Made by a program: the position numbers and the translations under genes
In this document: positions 8,568-16,841 of the stretch, in pieces
Position numbering within the stretch: the first letter of the stretch is position 1
How the letters are laid out: every line of letters starts with the position of its first letter
The notes under the pieces: model-generated
What the model saw: only the letters and a program-made list of their open reading frames with translations
The model's database searches: none
Told to the model about the DNA's origin: nothing
Assembly (NCBI RefSeq): GCF_003885045.1
Contig: NZ_RHJS01000002.1
Location: 62,001-126,000, forward strand
Direction of reading: 5' to 3'
Source of the DNA: Schaedlerella arabinosiphila
GTDB taxonomy: Bacteria > Bacillota > Clostridia > Lachnospirales > Lachnospiraceae
Length of the DNA: 64,000 bases

Positions 8568-9212
8568 TTGACAATAGAGGAAGTAATAGAAGGATTTGGA
8601 ACAGAAAAAGAAAAAAGTCCTGAGTATGGTACATATGCGAATGAGCTTTTCCAGGAAGCTGTCCGAATCGGTATGGAAATGAATACCCATTACCATACCC
8701 CGGAAGAACTCAGGGGACTAATGAGTAGGTTGATCGGGAAAAAGATAGACAGTTCTTTTCGGATGTTCCCCCCGTTCTATACAGATTTTGGAAAAAACAT
8801 AGAAATTGGGGAAGATGTATTTATCAATTCAGGATGTCATTTTCAGGATCAGGGGGGGATAAGGATTGGAGATGGTACACTGATTGGACACAATGTTATA
8901 CTGGCAACAATCAACCACGATCTGAATCCAAAGAATAACAGAAAAAATCATTATGCGCCGATAAAGATTGGCGCTCATGTATGGATTGGCTCTAACGCAA
9001 CGATATTACCAGGAGTAACGATTGGCGACTATGCAGTAGTTGCAGCAGGAGCCGTCGTTGTACGGGATGTTCCCTCTATGACAGTAGTGGGAGGCGTTCC
9101 TGCAAAAGTATTAAAAGTGATTCCGCAAGAAATACCTCAAGGATATAGCTGTCTGTCCAGAGAACAGGAGCAGGTTGGGGAAAGGAAGGTGCTGCATGAA
9201 AAGGCTGTTTAA
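8568..9212 (+). CDS. Hexapeptide-repeat acetyltransferase, maltose/galactoside O-acetyltransferase type
   Basis: A left-handed parallel beta-helix acyltransferase of the LacA/Maa/NodL group, about 214 residues. The N-terminal Maa-type helical cap includes the [17 protein letters not shown] segment. Hexapeptide rungs run from [14 protein letters not shown] through [29 protein letters not shown] and [15 protein letters not shown], and the catalytic His is probably in ATINHDLNP. It would transfer acetyl from acetyl-CoA to a sugar hydroxyl. The start is uncertain: a TTG at 8568 follows a GGTGGAAAGG site, whereas a TTG at 8529 would add 13 residues. The 3' end overlaps the next gene's start. Confidence 0.85.
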   Translation: MTIEEVIEGFGTEKEKSPEYGTYANELFQEAVRIGMEMNTHYHTPEELRGLMSRLIGKKIDSSFRMFPPFYTDFGKNIEIGEDVFINSGCHFQDQGGIRIGDGTLIGHNVILATINHDLNPKNNRKNHYAPIKIGAHVWIGSNATILPGVTIGDYAVVAAGAVVVRDVPSMTVVGGVPAKVLKVIPQEIPQGYSCLSREQEQVGERKVLHEKAV

Positions 9213-10194
9213 ATGTATGCTGGCGGGGACACTTATCGTTATGCTGTCGGCCTGCGGCAAAAATGCTGGGATGGAACAATCCGAGCGGCCGGAACATGCT
9301 GAAACAACAGAGCCGTCAACAATTTCCCAGATGGAAGAAACAACACAGGAACAGGAGGAGCAAGTCATGACAAATGATATTTCTTTTGATTTTCCCAGAA
9401 AAACTGTCATGCTGAACAGTGGATATGAAATGCCGATTTATGGGATTGGTACTTACAGCCTGACAGATGAAGTTTGTGTGGATTCCGTTACGGCGGCATT
9501 GAACAGCGGCGTTCGTCTGATAGATACCGCATATATGTACCATAATGAGGAAAGTGTGGGAGAGGCTGTCAGAAATTCCGGTATACCGAGGGAAGAAATT
9601 TTTGTGATAACAAAACTTTATCCCAATCAATTTTCTAATCCGGAAGCTGCGATTGAGGAAGCGCTTGCCAGATTAGATATAGAATATATTGATATGATGC
9701 TGCTTCATCACCCCGGGACAGGCGATGTTGAGGCTTATCTCGCAATGGAACAGGCGGTTGCTGATGGAAAGATACGTTCGATTGGCTTATCAAACTGGTA
9801 TGTTGAGGAACTGGAGGAATTTTTACCGCAGATAAACATTACACCCGCTCTGGTTCAGAACGAAATACATCCTTATTATCAGGAAAACGATGTAATTCCA
9901 TACATTCACAGCCTTGGGATTGCTGTGCAGGGCTGGTATCCGCTTGGCGGTAGGGGATATACGGCAGAACTGCTTGGAAATGAGGTCATTTCTGAGATTG
10001 CGGAGGTTCATGGAAAATCGTCTGCACAGGTTATTCTTCGGTGGAATCTTCAGAAAGGTGTTGTAGTTATTCCTGGTTCCAGTAATCCGGATCATATCCA
10101 GGAGAACACAGAACTATTTGATTTTGAATTAACCGAGGACGAAATGGAGCGTATTAATGCCCTTGACCGTGGCGAGAAACATGATTGGTATTAG
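9196..10194 (+). CDS. Aldo-keto reductase with a lipoprotein signal
   Basis: An N-terminal lipoprotein signal ([20 protein letters not shown], lipobox LSAC) is followed by an acidic, Thr/Gln-rich linker to about residue 55 and then a complete aldo-keto reductase barrel. Family signatures are present: GIGTYSLTD, the catalytic Asp and Tyr in [10 protein letters not shown], Lys in ITKLYPNQ, His in LLHHPGTG, and the C-terminal cofactor loop [17 protein letters not shown]. AKRs normally use cytoplasmic NADPH, so a lipid-anchored surface form is odd; how it gets reductant outside the cell is unclear. The start is the ATG after AAAGGAAGG, inside the 3' end of the acetyltransferase gene. Confidence 0.85.
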   Translation: MKRLFKCMLAGTLIVMLSACGKNAGMEQSERPEHAETTEPSTISQMEETTQEQEEQVMTNDISFDFPRKTVMLNSGYEMPIYGIGTYSLTDEVCVDSVTAALNSGVRLIDTAYMYHNEESVGEAVRNSGIPREEIFVITKLYPNQFSNPEAAIEEALARLDIEYIDMMLLHHPGTGDVEAYLAMEQAVADGKIRSIGLSNWYVEELEEFLPQINITPALVQNEIHPYYQENDVIPYIHSLGIAVQGWYPLGGRGYTAELLGNEVISEIAEVHGKSSAQVILRWNLQKGVVVIPGSSNPDHIQENTELFDFELTEDEMERINALDRGEKHDWY

Positions 10195-10276
10195 AAAAGT
10201 GAAGGGGCTGATGCTTTAGGATTTGCGGAACAAATTCAGAAGTTTATATATTTAATATTCAGTTGGAGGTAAGGAA

Positions 10277-10876
10277 ATGAAAGTATTAGCGATTAACAGT
10301 AGTGCCCGAAAGGATGGGAACACAGCAATTCTTATCAATACTGTGTTTGAGGAATTGCATCAGGCGGGAATTGAAACAGAGATGGTACAGCTTTCCGGCA
10401 AAATTATTGAACCCTGCAAGGCTTGTTGGGCTTGCGGCGGAAGGAAAAACTGTGTGCATAAAAAAGATTTATTTCAGGAAATTTTTAATAAGATGACACA
10501 GGCAGATGGGATCATTCTTGGCTCACCGGTTTATACGGCAAATATATCTGCGAATATGCAGGCTCTTTTGGAGCGTGCCTCAGTAGTGACGGATATGAAT
10601 CGTAATGAGAATCTCTTTTGGCATAAAGTTGGTGCGGCTGTTACGGCGGCACGCAGAGGCGGTGCGTTAAATGCGCTTGATGCAATGAACCATTTCTTTA
10701 TGTTGCAGAATATGTTTATTGTAGGTTCTTCTTATTGGCCAATGGCTTATGGGCAGATGCCAGGTGATGTAGAGAAGGATGAAGAAGGGCTTGCTACGAT
10801 GAAAAATCTCGGTCGGAATATGGCGCATTTGTTGATTTCTTTGAATGCGGCTGACAGGCATAAGGGAATTTTTTAA
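10277..10876 (+). CDS. Iron-sulfur flavoprotein / NADPH-dependent FMN reductase family
   Basis: A 199-residue flavodoxin-fold protein. The FMN phosphate loop is visible in LAINSSARKDGNTAILI (residues 4-20). A compact cysteine cluster, Cys47, Cys50, Cys53 and Cys59 (CxxCxxCx5C), matches the archaeal/clostridial Isf family, which binds FMN and a [4Fe-4S] cluster and moves electrons between ferredoxin and O2, peroxide or organic acceptors. ILGSPVYTANISANMQALLE is the second flavin-contact loop. A GGAGG ribosome site precedes the ATG. It sits between two redox lipoprotein genes, suggesting a shared electron pathway. Confidence 0.85.
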   Translation: MKVLAINSSARKDGNTAILINTVFEELHQAGIETEMVQLSGKIIEPCKACWACGGRKNCVHKKDLFQEIFNKMTQADGIILGSPVYTANISANMQALLERASVVTDMNRNENLFWHKVGAAVTAARRGGALNALDAMNHFFMLQNMFIVGSSYWPMAYGQMPGDVEKDEEGLATMKNLGRNMAHLLISLNAADRHKGIF

Positions 10877-10906
10877 GGAAGACCTAGAGGAAAGGCGGTT
10901 GTAAAA

Positions 10907-11614
10907 TTGAGAAAAGGAATTTACCTGGTGCTTTCAATCCTACTACTTTTTACCATGGCTGGATGCGGAAATGAAAACAGTGAAAATGGGGCGGAAAGCA
11001 ATCTGACGCAAACAGGCGGGCAGGCAGACCAATCGACAAATCATGAACAAGAAGGCTCTGAAACTGAAAATCAAGAATCACCAGAGGCAGTTTCGGAGCC
11101 GGAACAGGAGCCGGATATGGAAACAAAAACTTTGGTAGTGTATTTTTCTGCTACAGGTACGACAAGACCGCTGGCAGAATATACGGCAGAAATTCTTGAT
11201 GCAGATATTTATGAAATAGTGGCGGAAGAACCTTATACAGAGGATGACCTTGCATATTATACGAATGGCAGGGCAGACCAGGAACAAAACGATCCCAATG
11301 TGCGGCCTGCAATTTCCGGCAGCGTGGAAAATATGGAACGATATGATACGATAATCCTTGGCTATCCGATTTGGCATGGACAAGCTCCTCGCATTATCAG
11401 TACATTTTTAGAAAGCTATGATTTTTCGGGAAAGACAATTGTGCCATTTTGCACTTCACATAGCAGTGGGATTGGTTCTAGTGCAAGCAACCTTCATTCC
11501 CTGTGTCCGGATTCAACAAAATGGCTGGATGGGGAGCGGTTTGAGGGTGGAACTTCAAAAGAAACAATCAGAAATTGGCTTGAAAAAAGGATAATGACTT
11601 TTATGAAAGCTTGA
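10907..11614 (+). CDS. Flavodoxin-like lipoprotein
   Basis: A TTG start preceded by AGAGGAAAGG gives a lipoprotein signal (hydrophobic stretch YLVLSILLLFTMAGC, lipobox TMAGC), then a Glu/Gln/Asn-rich linker to about residue 70, then a flavodoxin_4-type domain. FMN-binding features include LVVYFSATGTTRPLAEYTA, ILGYPIWHGQAPRIISTFL and the third loop around VPFCTSHSSGIGSS. An exported, membrane-tethered flavodoxin next to an exported aldo-keto reductase and an iron-sulfur flavoprotein is consistent with extracytoplasmic electron transfer, but this is inference. Length 235 aa including the signal. Confidence 0.82.
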   Translation: MRKGIYLVLSILLLFTMAGCGNENSENGAESNLTQTGGQADQSTNHEQEGSETENQESPEAVSEPEQEPDMETKTLVVYFSATGTTRPLAEYTAEILDADIYEIVAEEPYTEDDLAYYTNGRADQEQNDPNVRPAISGSVENMERYDTIILGYPIWHGQAPRIISTFLESYDFSGKTIVPFCTSHSSGIGSSASNLHSLCPDSTKWLDGERFEGGTSKETIRNWLEKRIMTFMKA

Positions 11615-11654
11615 TAAAGTTCATATCGGATCATGGTTATATGCCAAAAGTATA

Positions 11655-12206
11655 TTGCATAGAGGGGTGCCCATTACGTCTGAATATTTGAAAGATGCAG
11701 GTTTGGAGGGTAAGATACCATTTGTTGTAAAAATAAAAAATGTAGGTAACTGCAAGGCAAATGATATAAATATACAAATTCATATGCCTACTGGAGTGAG
11801 AATTTTTAGTAAAGTTATGCTTGAAGAACTAAAAGAGCCTAAAGCTCCAGAAACTTTAGAAAATCCAATAAATTGGTTTTATAGTAAATCATATTTGGGA
11901 GCAGCAACGTCGTCATTGGAGAATATTTTTAATGTAGGGAGAGGAATAGGCGCATACAATATATCTCCATTGACAAATTCATTTAGTATTAATAATGATG
12001 AAGAAATTAAGGATAACTGCTTGAATATTTGGAATCGAAGTATGATACATACAGGAGAATATGAATCAGAGGAAGATTCAAAAAGAATGTTTGAACATGC
12101 ATGTGCTTTTTGTGATTTGGGAAAAGGCTATTCCTGCAGCCTTTTCCCATACATTTGTTTATGCTCAGAAACGGTACTACCACAAGAGAAAATTGTTTTA
12201 GAATGA
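11655..12206 (+). CDS. Hypothetical protein, probably 5'-truncated
   Basis: An unrecognised, AT-rich 183-codon frame whose base use differs from its neighbours. The best-defined piece is PFVVKIKNVGNCKANDINIQ then MPTGVRIFS, which resembles a beta-sandwich (CARDB-like) strand pattern. The frame stays open upstream of the TTG (reading KVHIGSWLYAKSILHRGVP), no ribosome site is evident, and it abuts the stop of the flavodoxin gene, so it looks like the remainder of a longer gene that has lost its beginning. The C-terminal part has a Cys-rich patch (CAFCDLGKGYSCSLFPYICL). No function assigned. Confidence 0.4.
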   Translation: MHRGVPITSEYLKDAGLEGKIPFVVKIKNVGNCKANDINIQIHMPTGVRIFSKVMLEELKEPKAPETLENPINWFYSKSYLGAATSSLENIFNVGRGIGAYNISPLTNSFSINNDEEIKDNCLNIWNRSMIHTGEYESEEDSKRMFEHACAFCDLGKGYSCSLFPYICLCSETVLPQEKIVLE

Positions 12207-12220
12207 TGTGTTGCTCCCTC

Positions 12221-13123
12221 TCAATTTTTACGGTACTCTTTCGGTAGGACTTCAAAATATGTTTTAAATGCCGCAGTAAATTTGCTCTGACTGTCATAGC
12301 CGACAGCCTGTGCGATTTCAGCTATGCTCTTATTCGTTTCTTTTAACAGTTTCGCAGCCTGTCGCATTCGGTGTTCCTTGATATGTGCTGCAATGGAAGT
12401 TCCATAAACAGACTTGAAAACATTTTTCAAAGTTGTTTGATTGATGAGATATTGTTTTGAAAGTTCCTCTATGGTAATTCTTTGCTCCATGTGTTGCAAA
12501 AGCTGGTCATGAATTTTTCGGATAGTTTCTGTTAGCTCGAATTGATATTCAACCAATTTGCTTTGGGGAGTAAATTCCATTTTGTTAAGGTATAACAACA
12601 ATTCTAAAACTTTGATTTTCTGGTATGGAAGCGTAAGCGTTTCAGGCTGGTCATAAAATGCAGAAAAGATACTTTCCGTCTGTTCATTTCCGGCAAGAAA
12701 GACAGGACTATCGTTTTGGCAAAATTTTTTAGGCAATACGGTTTCAAAAATAGTACTGTTTTCCAGCAGGTCAGGTGGATTTCCAGAGGCTTTTGGCAGA
12801 TCAATATAAATACTAAGTCCCTGATACCTATTGTTTGGAAACGTAAGTACAGAATCCGTACAGGCTTTCATGGTATGGAGAGAAAAATCTCCCGGATTCA
12901 GATATATACGGTTTCCGTTTTTCATCTCCCACATAAGCTGTCCGGATTTGCAGTAGTTAATCTGAATAATATGTGATATAGCCTTATGCCGCACAGAAAA
13001 AGAATCAGTTGAAAATGTAAGATAGCATAACTCAATACCGGAATAAAGCGGAATGAGAGTCTGTGATACCTCTTGATGAAATTTCTCCACATTTTTTTGT
13101 ATTTTTTTCAATTCCTCATTCAT
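12221..13123 (-). CDS. AraC family transcriptional regulator
   Basis: A 300-residue AraC-type regulator. Its C-terminal DNA-binding region has two helix-turn-helices: ITIEELSKQYLINQTTLKNV and KSIAEIAQAVGYDSQSKFTA followed by FKTYFEVLPKEYRKN, the usual family ending. The N-terminal 170 residues form a cupin-like sensing domain. The start chosen is MNEELKK; it lies 10 bp after the stop of the upstream ArsR gene, so both form a leftward operon divergent from the HMA/P-type ATPase genes. This suggests a metal or iron-siderophore link, which is not proven. Confidence 0.85.
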   Translation of the reverse strand: MNEELKKIQKNVEKFHQEVSQTLIPLYSGIELCYLTFSTDSFSVRHKAISHIIQINYCKSGQLMWEMKNGNRIYLNPGDFSLHTMKACTDSVLTFPNNRYQGLSIYIDLPKASGNPPDLLENSTIFETVLPKKFCQNDSPVFLAGNEQTESIFSAFYDQPETLTLPYQKIKVLELLLYLNKMEFTPQSKLVEYQFELTETIRKIHDQLLQHMEQRITIEELSKQYLINQTTLKNVFKSVYGTSIAAHIKEHRMRQAAKLLKETNKSIAEIAQAVGYDSQSKFTAAFKTYFEVLPKEYRKN

Positions 13124-13133
13124 AGGGCAGACC

Positions 13134-13502
13134 TCATAATTCAGGACAGGTGATTTCCATAACCTGCTCAATCATCTGATGCAGCAGACGTCCCTGTGGC
13201 GTATCTGCGGCACGATAGTAAACCTCTTTTCCTTCACGCCGGCAAACAATAAGACCGCTGTTTTTCAATGGTCTGAGATGATGTGACACTGCCGGACTTG
13301 ACATATGAAGCATATCTGAAATATTGAGGACACATTCCTCCTGGTGGCAGAGAAGCCAGAAAATTCGGATTCTGGTGGTATCTCCAAGCTGTTTGAAAAC
13401 TTCCGCTACGGTTTGAAAATAATCTACATGGTCTAACTGTTTCTGGATTAGTACAGTCTGTTGTCCTTCGCCATGTTGATGTGGCAATTTCATATTATCC
13501 AT
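13134..13502 (-). CDS. ArsR/SmtB family metalloregulator
   Basis: A 122-residue winged-helix repressor. The HTH region reads NISDMLHMSSPAVSHHLRPLKNSGL, typical of ArsR/SmtB proteins, with upstream QLGDTTRIRIFWLL. Possible metal ligands are Cys in EECVLNI (alpha-3 region), the His-rich N-terminus (KLPHQHGEG) and Cys in the C-terminal ITCPEL. It faces the HMA protein and P1B ATPase across a 173-bp intergenic region containing an inverted repeat, so it probably represses that divergent export operon and its own, releasing on binding a thiophilic metal such as Cd, Zn or Pb. Confidence 0.88.
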   Translation of the reverse strand: MDNMKLPHQHGEGQQTVLIQKQLDHVDYFQTVAEVFKQLGDTTRIRIFWLLCHQEECVLNISDMLHMSSPAVSHHLRPLKNSGLIVCRREGKEVYYRAADTPQGRLLHQMIEQVMEITCPEL

Positions 13503-13622
13503 ATTGTTTTCCTTTCTTTTATTTGTATTTCGCCCAAACGGAAATACTTTTCGCCCGTTTGGGAGGGAATGCTTTGGGGATATTGACGTGTGTCTTTTTC
13601 CGTATTATACTACGGCTATGAT

Positions 13623-13642
13623 GATTAAACAAGTACTTAATC
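13623..13642. promoter_or_regulatory. Candidate ArsR-family operator
   Basis: Inverted repeat GATTAA-N8-TTAATC in the divergent intergenic region, just downstream of a TATACT-like -10 and upstream of the HMA gene. A related GATTAA-N4-TTAAGC copy lies before the ATPase gene at 13971-13986. Arrangement resembles SmtB/CzrA 12-2-12 sites; the assignment is inferred. Confidence 0.5.
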
Positions 13643-13675
13643 ACTGAATTTAAAAATAACAAGGAGGACTTTACA

Positions 13676-13894
13676 ATGAAGAAAACTTACAAGATCGAGG
13701 TAGACTGTGCCAACTGCGCAAATTTGATGGAGGATGCGGCTCGCAAGACTGCTGGTGTGCAGAGCGCAACAGTTAATTTCATGACACAGAAAATGATTGT
13801 GGAGTTTGATGAGGGGCAGGAGCCGAAAGATGTCATGAAGAACGTGCTGGATGCTTGTAAAAAAGTGGAGCCGGACTGCGAGATTTTTCTTTAA
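13676..13894 (+). CDS. Heavy-metal-associated (HMA) domain protein
   Basis: A 72-residue ferredoxin-like HMA domain, the size of CopZ-type metallochaperones. The metal motif is Cys11-Ala-Asn-Cys14 (CANC); a second Cys near residue 62 and one near 67 are close to the C-terminus. The adjacent P1B ATPase lacks its own N-terminal HMA domain, so this protein probably supplies that domain in trans, delivering metal to the exporter. A strong AAGGAGG ribosome site precedes the ATG, and a terminator-like hairpin downstream may make it more abundant than the ATPase. Confidence 0.88.
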   Translation: MKKTYKIEVDCANCANLMEDAARKTAGVQSATVNFMTQKMIVEFDEGQEPKDVMKNVLDACKKVEPDCEIFL

Positions 13895-13918
13895 GCGGTA
13901 GCTGCCTGTGACAGAGTG

Positions 13919-13961
13919 ACACCCTTAAAATGCGCCGCTGCAATTTAGGGGTGTTATTTTT
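13919..13961 (+). terminator. Attenuating hairpin between HMA and ATPase genes
   Basis: Partly paired arms ACACCCTTAAA and ATTTAGGGGTGT followed by TATTTTT. Likely partial terminator that would favour the small metal-binding protein over the ATPase. Confidence 0.55.
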
Positions 13962-14008
13962 ACCAATAACGATTAAATAATTAAGCATATTTTGAAAGGA
14001 GTTTCATT

Positions 14009-16024
14009 ATGGAGGAATTAGTAATAAGTATATTACTTATGGTTGTCATTATAATGGCTGCGTCGCTTCTTATTTTTGTTGGCAGCCGCAAAGATGGAAT
14101 GACAAAAAAGCAAAGGGTTATGATGATTCGGATTTTACTCAGTGCCGGAATCTTGCTGGCACTCCAGTTTATTTCCGCAGAGATGTTCGATACAGCCTGC
14201 GGGTATTTATTCCCGTCTGCCGGAAGATGGCTTCGTTTTGCGTGCTATTTGATTAATTATCTGATTATCGGATATGACATTTTACGGAAGGCTATAAAGG
14301 GTATTAAAAACCGTCAGGTATTTGATGAGAGCTTTCTGATGGCTGTGGCTACGATTGGGGCAATGGCACTGGCTATTTATGAAAATGGAGAATATCTGGA
14401 AGCCATTGCTGTTATGCTGTTTTATCAGATTGGGGAGTGGTTTCAGGGATATGCGGTTGGTAAGAGCCGCCGGAATATCAGTAACCTGATGGACATTCGT
14501 CCTGATTATGCAAATGTTGAGAGAAATGGAAAATTAGAGCAGATTGATCCGGATGAAGTAGGGATCGGCAGCGTGATTGTTGTTCAGCCGGGAGAGAAAG
14601 TGCCGATTGACGGGATTATCGCCTGTGGTGCTTCCAGTCTGAATACCAGTGCATTGACCGGGGAAAGTCTGCCGAGGGAGGCAAAAGTAGGTGATGAAGT
14701 AATCAGCGGCTGTATCAGTATGACAGGAGTATTGAAGATACAGACAACAAAAGAGTTTGGAGAATCTACGGTTTCTAAGATTTTGGATTTGGTGGAAAAT
14801 GCAAGTTCCCGCAAATCGAAATCAGAGGATTTTATCTCGAAGTTTGCAAAAATCTATACTCCGGCTGTCTGCTATGCAGCATTGGCGCTGGCATTCCTTC
14901 CTCCTGTTGTCCGTATGCTTTTTATGGGGCTGTCTGCCGATTGGGGAGTCTGGATTTACCGGGCATTGACATTCCTTGTTATCAGTTGTCCTTGTGCGCT
15001 TGTTATCAGTATTCCTTTAAGTTTCTTTGCAGGTATCGGAGGAGCAAGCAAGGAGGGTGTTTTGGTGAAAGGCTCCAATTATCTGGAAATCCTCTCCCAG
15101 ACAAAATATGTTGTTTTTGACAAAACCGGAACCATGACAAAGGGTGTCTTTGAAGTAAATGGGATTCACCATTCTACCATAGGGAATGAAAAATTGTTAG
15201 AGTATGCTGCTTTTGCAGAAAGCGCGTCTTCCCACCCGATCAGCAAGAGTTTACAGCGGGCATATGGGAGAGAAATTGACAGGACTCGTGTATCGGATAT
15301 ACAGGAAATCAGCGGAAACGGTGTGACTGCAAAAGTAGACGGCATAGAGGTTGCAGCCGGGAACGATAAACTGATGAAGCATTTGAATATTCTTTATCAG
15401 GACTGTCACCAGACCGGAACAATTATCCACATGGCAATTAATGGGAAATATGCAGGTCATATCGTGATTTCTGATATTATTAAACCTCATTCTAAGGCGG
15501 CGATTGCGGAATTGAAGAAAGCGGGAGTAGATAAGACCGTCATGCTGACCGGAGATGCAAAGAAAGTGGCAAATCAGGTTGCTGCATCACTTGGGATTGA
15601 TGAAGTTTACAGCGAACTTTTGCCAGCAGATAAGGTTGAAAAAGTAGAAGAACTTCTGCGGGTGAAGCCTGGCAAGGCAAAGCTGGCATTTGTGGGTGAC
15701 GGTATCAATGACGCACCTGTGCTTTCCAGAGCGGATATTGGTATCGCTATGGGGGCAATGGGTTCCGATGCGGCAATCGAAGCAGCGGATATTGTTCTGA
15801 TGGATGACGATCCGATTAAGATTGCAAAAGCAATCAAGATTTCAAGGAAGTGTCTGAGGATTGTGTACCAGAATATTACGATGGCGCTTGTTGTGAAATT
15901 TGCTTGTCTTGCATTAGGAGCTGTGGGCATTGCGAATATGTATCTGGCGATTTTTGCAGATGTAGGTGTTATGATTCTTGCTGTGCTGAACGCAATCCGT
16001 TGTCTGTTTGTGAAAAAACTGTAA
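14009..16024 (+). CDS. P1B-type heavy metal translocating ATPase (Zn/Cd/Pb type)
   Basis: A 671-residue metal-exporting P-type ATPase. The membrane metal site is Cys327-Pro-Cys329 in VISCPCALVISIP. The phosphorylation loop is DKTGTMTKG with Asp371, the actuator motif is LTGES, the P1B nucleotide-binding HP is in SASSHPISKSL, and the hinge is MLTGDAKKVANQ and VGDGINDAPVL. The CPC motif and overall similarity suggest the ZntA/CadA group, exporting Zn(II), Cd(II) or Pb(II). There is no N-terminal HMA domain; the short N-terminus enters directly into membrane helices. The ribosome site AAAGGAG precedes the ATG. Confidence 0.92.
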   Translation: MEELVISILLMVVIIMAASLLIFVGSRKDGMTKKQRVMMIRILLSAGILLALQFISAEMFDTACGYLFPSAGRWLRFACYLINYLIIGYDILRKAIKGIKNRQVFDESFLMAVATIGAMALAIYENGEYLEAIAVMLFYQIGEWFQGYAVGKSRRNISNLMDIRPDYANVERNGKLEQIDPDEVGIGSVIVVQPGEKVPIDGIIACGASSLNTSALTGESLPREAKVGDEVISGCISMTGVLKIQTTKEFGESTVSKILDLVENASSRKSKSEDFISKFAKIYTPAVCYAALALAFLPPVVRMLFMGLSADWGVWIYRALTFLVISCPCALVISIPLSFFAGIGGASKEGVLVKGSNYLEILSQTKYVVFDKTGTMTKGVFEVNGIHHSTIGNEKLLEYAAFAESASSHPISKSLQRAYGREIDRTRVSDIQEISGNGVTAKVDGIEVAAGNDKLMKHLNILYQDCHQTGTIIHMAINGKYAGHIVISDIIKPHSKAAIAELKKAGVDKTVMLTGDAKKVANQVAASLGIDEVYSELLPADKVEKVEELLRVKPGKAKLAFVGDGINDAPVLSRADIGIAMGAMGSDAAIEAADIVLMDDDPIKIAKAIKISRKCLRIVYQNITMALVVKFACLALGAVGIANMYLAIFADVGVMILAVLNAIRCLFVKKL

Positions 16025-16040
16025 GGAAGGAGGGGTTCCT

Positions 16041-16361
16041 TTGGCGGAATATCAGGTCGGTCAAATTTATGAAGGACTGAAAGAAAGCGATTTGTACATT
16101 CTTACGGAATTTTTTAAGATGCTTGGGAACCCTACCCGTATTCGTATCCTGTTTCTTTTAATGGAACAGGATGCGAATGTCGGTGATCTGGCGGAGCAGC
16201 TTGGGATTACGCAGTCTGCGGTATCGCATCAGCTTAACTTGCTGAAGTCGAATAAATTGGTAAGGCGGCGCAGAGATGGAAAAATGATATTTTATGCTTT
16301 AGTGGATGAGCATGTGCAGATGGTAATTGAAAAAGGGGCAGAGCATATTTGTGGGCGGTAA
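16041..16361 (+). CDS. ArsR/SmtB family metalloregulator (alpha-5 site type)
   Basis: A 106-residue ArsR-family repressor starting at TTG behind a perfect AAGGAGG. The HTH is VGDLAEQLGITQSAVSHQLNLLKSNKL. The C-terminal helix has D-x-H then E-H spacing (DEHVQMVIEKGAEH), the alpha-5 interfacial zinc-site arrangement of SmtB/CzrA-like sensors. It lies 16 bp after the ATPase stop and 18 bp before the feoA part, so it is in the same operon and is likely to sense Zn or a similar divalent metal for autoregulation. Confidence 0.88.
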   Translation: MAEYQVGQIYEGLKESDLYILTEFFKMLGNPTRIRILFLLMEQDANVGDLAEQLGITQSAVSHQLNLLKSNKLVRRRRDGKMIFYALVDEHVQMVIEKGAEHICGR

Positions 16362-16379
16362 AAATGAGGTGACTATAAA

Positions 16380-16841
16380 ATGACAATGGATGAATTGAAA
16401 CCAAAACAAAGTGCCTATATCCGTTCCGTAGGCGGAGCAGGCGCACTCAGGCATCATTTGCTGGATATGGGGCTTACACCGAAAACAGAGGTTACGATTC
16501 AAAAGATTGCACCTATGGGTGATCCAGTGCAGATTGAGCTAAGGGGTTATGAATTAACATTGAGGGTTGATGAAGCGCAAAAAATTATGGTGGAGAAAGT
16601 TCATACCAAAGCGGAAAAAATTCATGCCCCACAAAGAACACAGGCAGTAGAACACCCAGGTGTCGGTGAACTTGGCAGGGCGAAAAGTTATCATGTTCAT
16701 GATGCGGCGAATGAGATAGCTGAAGGAGCAAAGATTACTTTCGCACTGGTAAGGAAATCAGAATTGCGGGAAAACCACTTTGTTCAACCAGCTCACAGGG
16801 GCAAATCAGCATGTGGGAAACTTTCCCGGAGTAACGGTTGA
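16380..16841 (+). CDS. feoA: FeoA domain portion of a frameshifted FeoA-FeoB fusion
   Basis: Residues 1-75 are an SH3-like FeoA domain (VGGAGALRHHLLDMGLTPKT, then VQIELRGYELTLRVDEAQKI), the small regulator of ferrous iron uptake. A charged linker follows, then KITFALV, the first strand of the FeoB G domain. At codon 125 (16752) a single extra base shifts the frame: skipping it gives GNQNCGKTTLFNQLTG, the FeoB P-loop. The residues after position 124 here are therefore out-of-frame FeoB. Either the gene is mutated, the base is a sequencing error, or translation shifts. Confidence 0.75.
   Translation: MTMDELKPKQSAYIRSVGGAGALRHHLLDMGLTPKTEVTIQKIAPMGDPVQIELRGYELTLRVDEAQKIMVEKVHTKAEKIHAPQRTQAVEHPGVGELGRAKSYHVHDAANEIAEGAKITFALVRKSELRENHFVQPAHRGKSACGKLSRSNG

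Noticed and set aside
16380..16841. Stand-alone 153-residue FeoA protein
   Set aside because: Residues after 124 are out-of-frame FeoB P-loop sequence, so the annotated end is a product of the frameshift.
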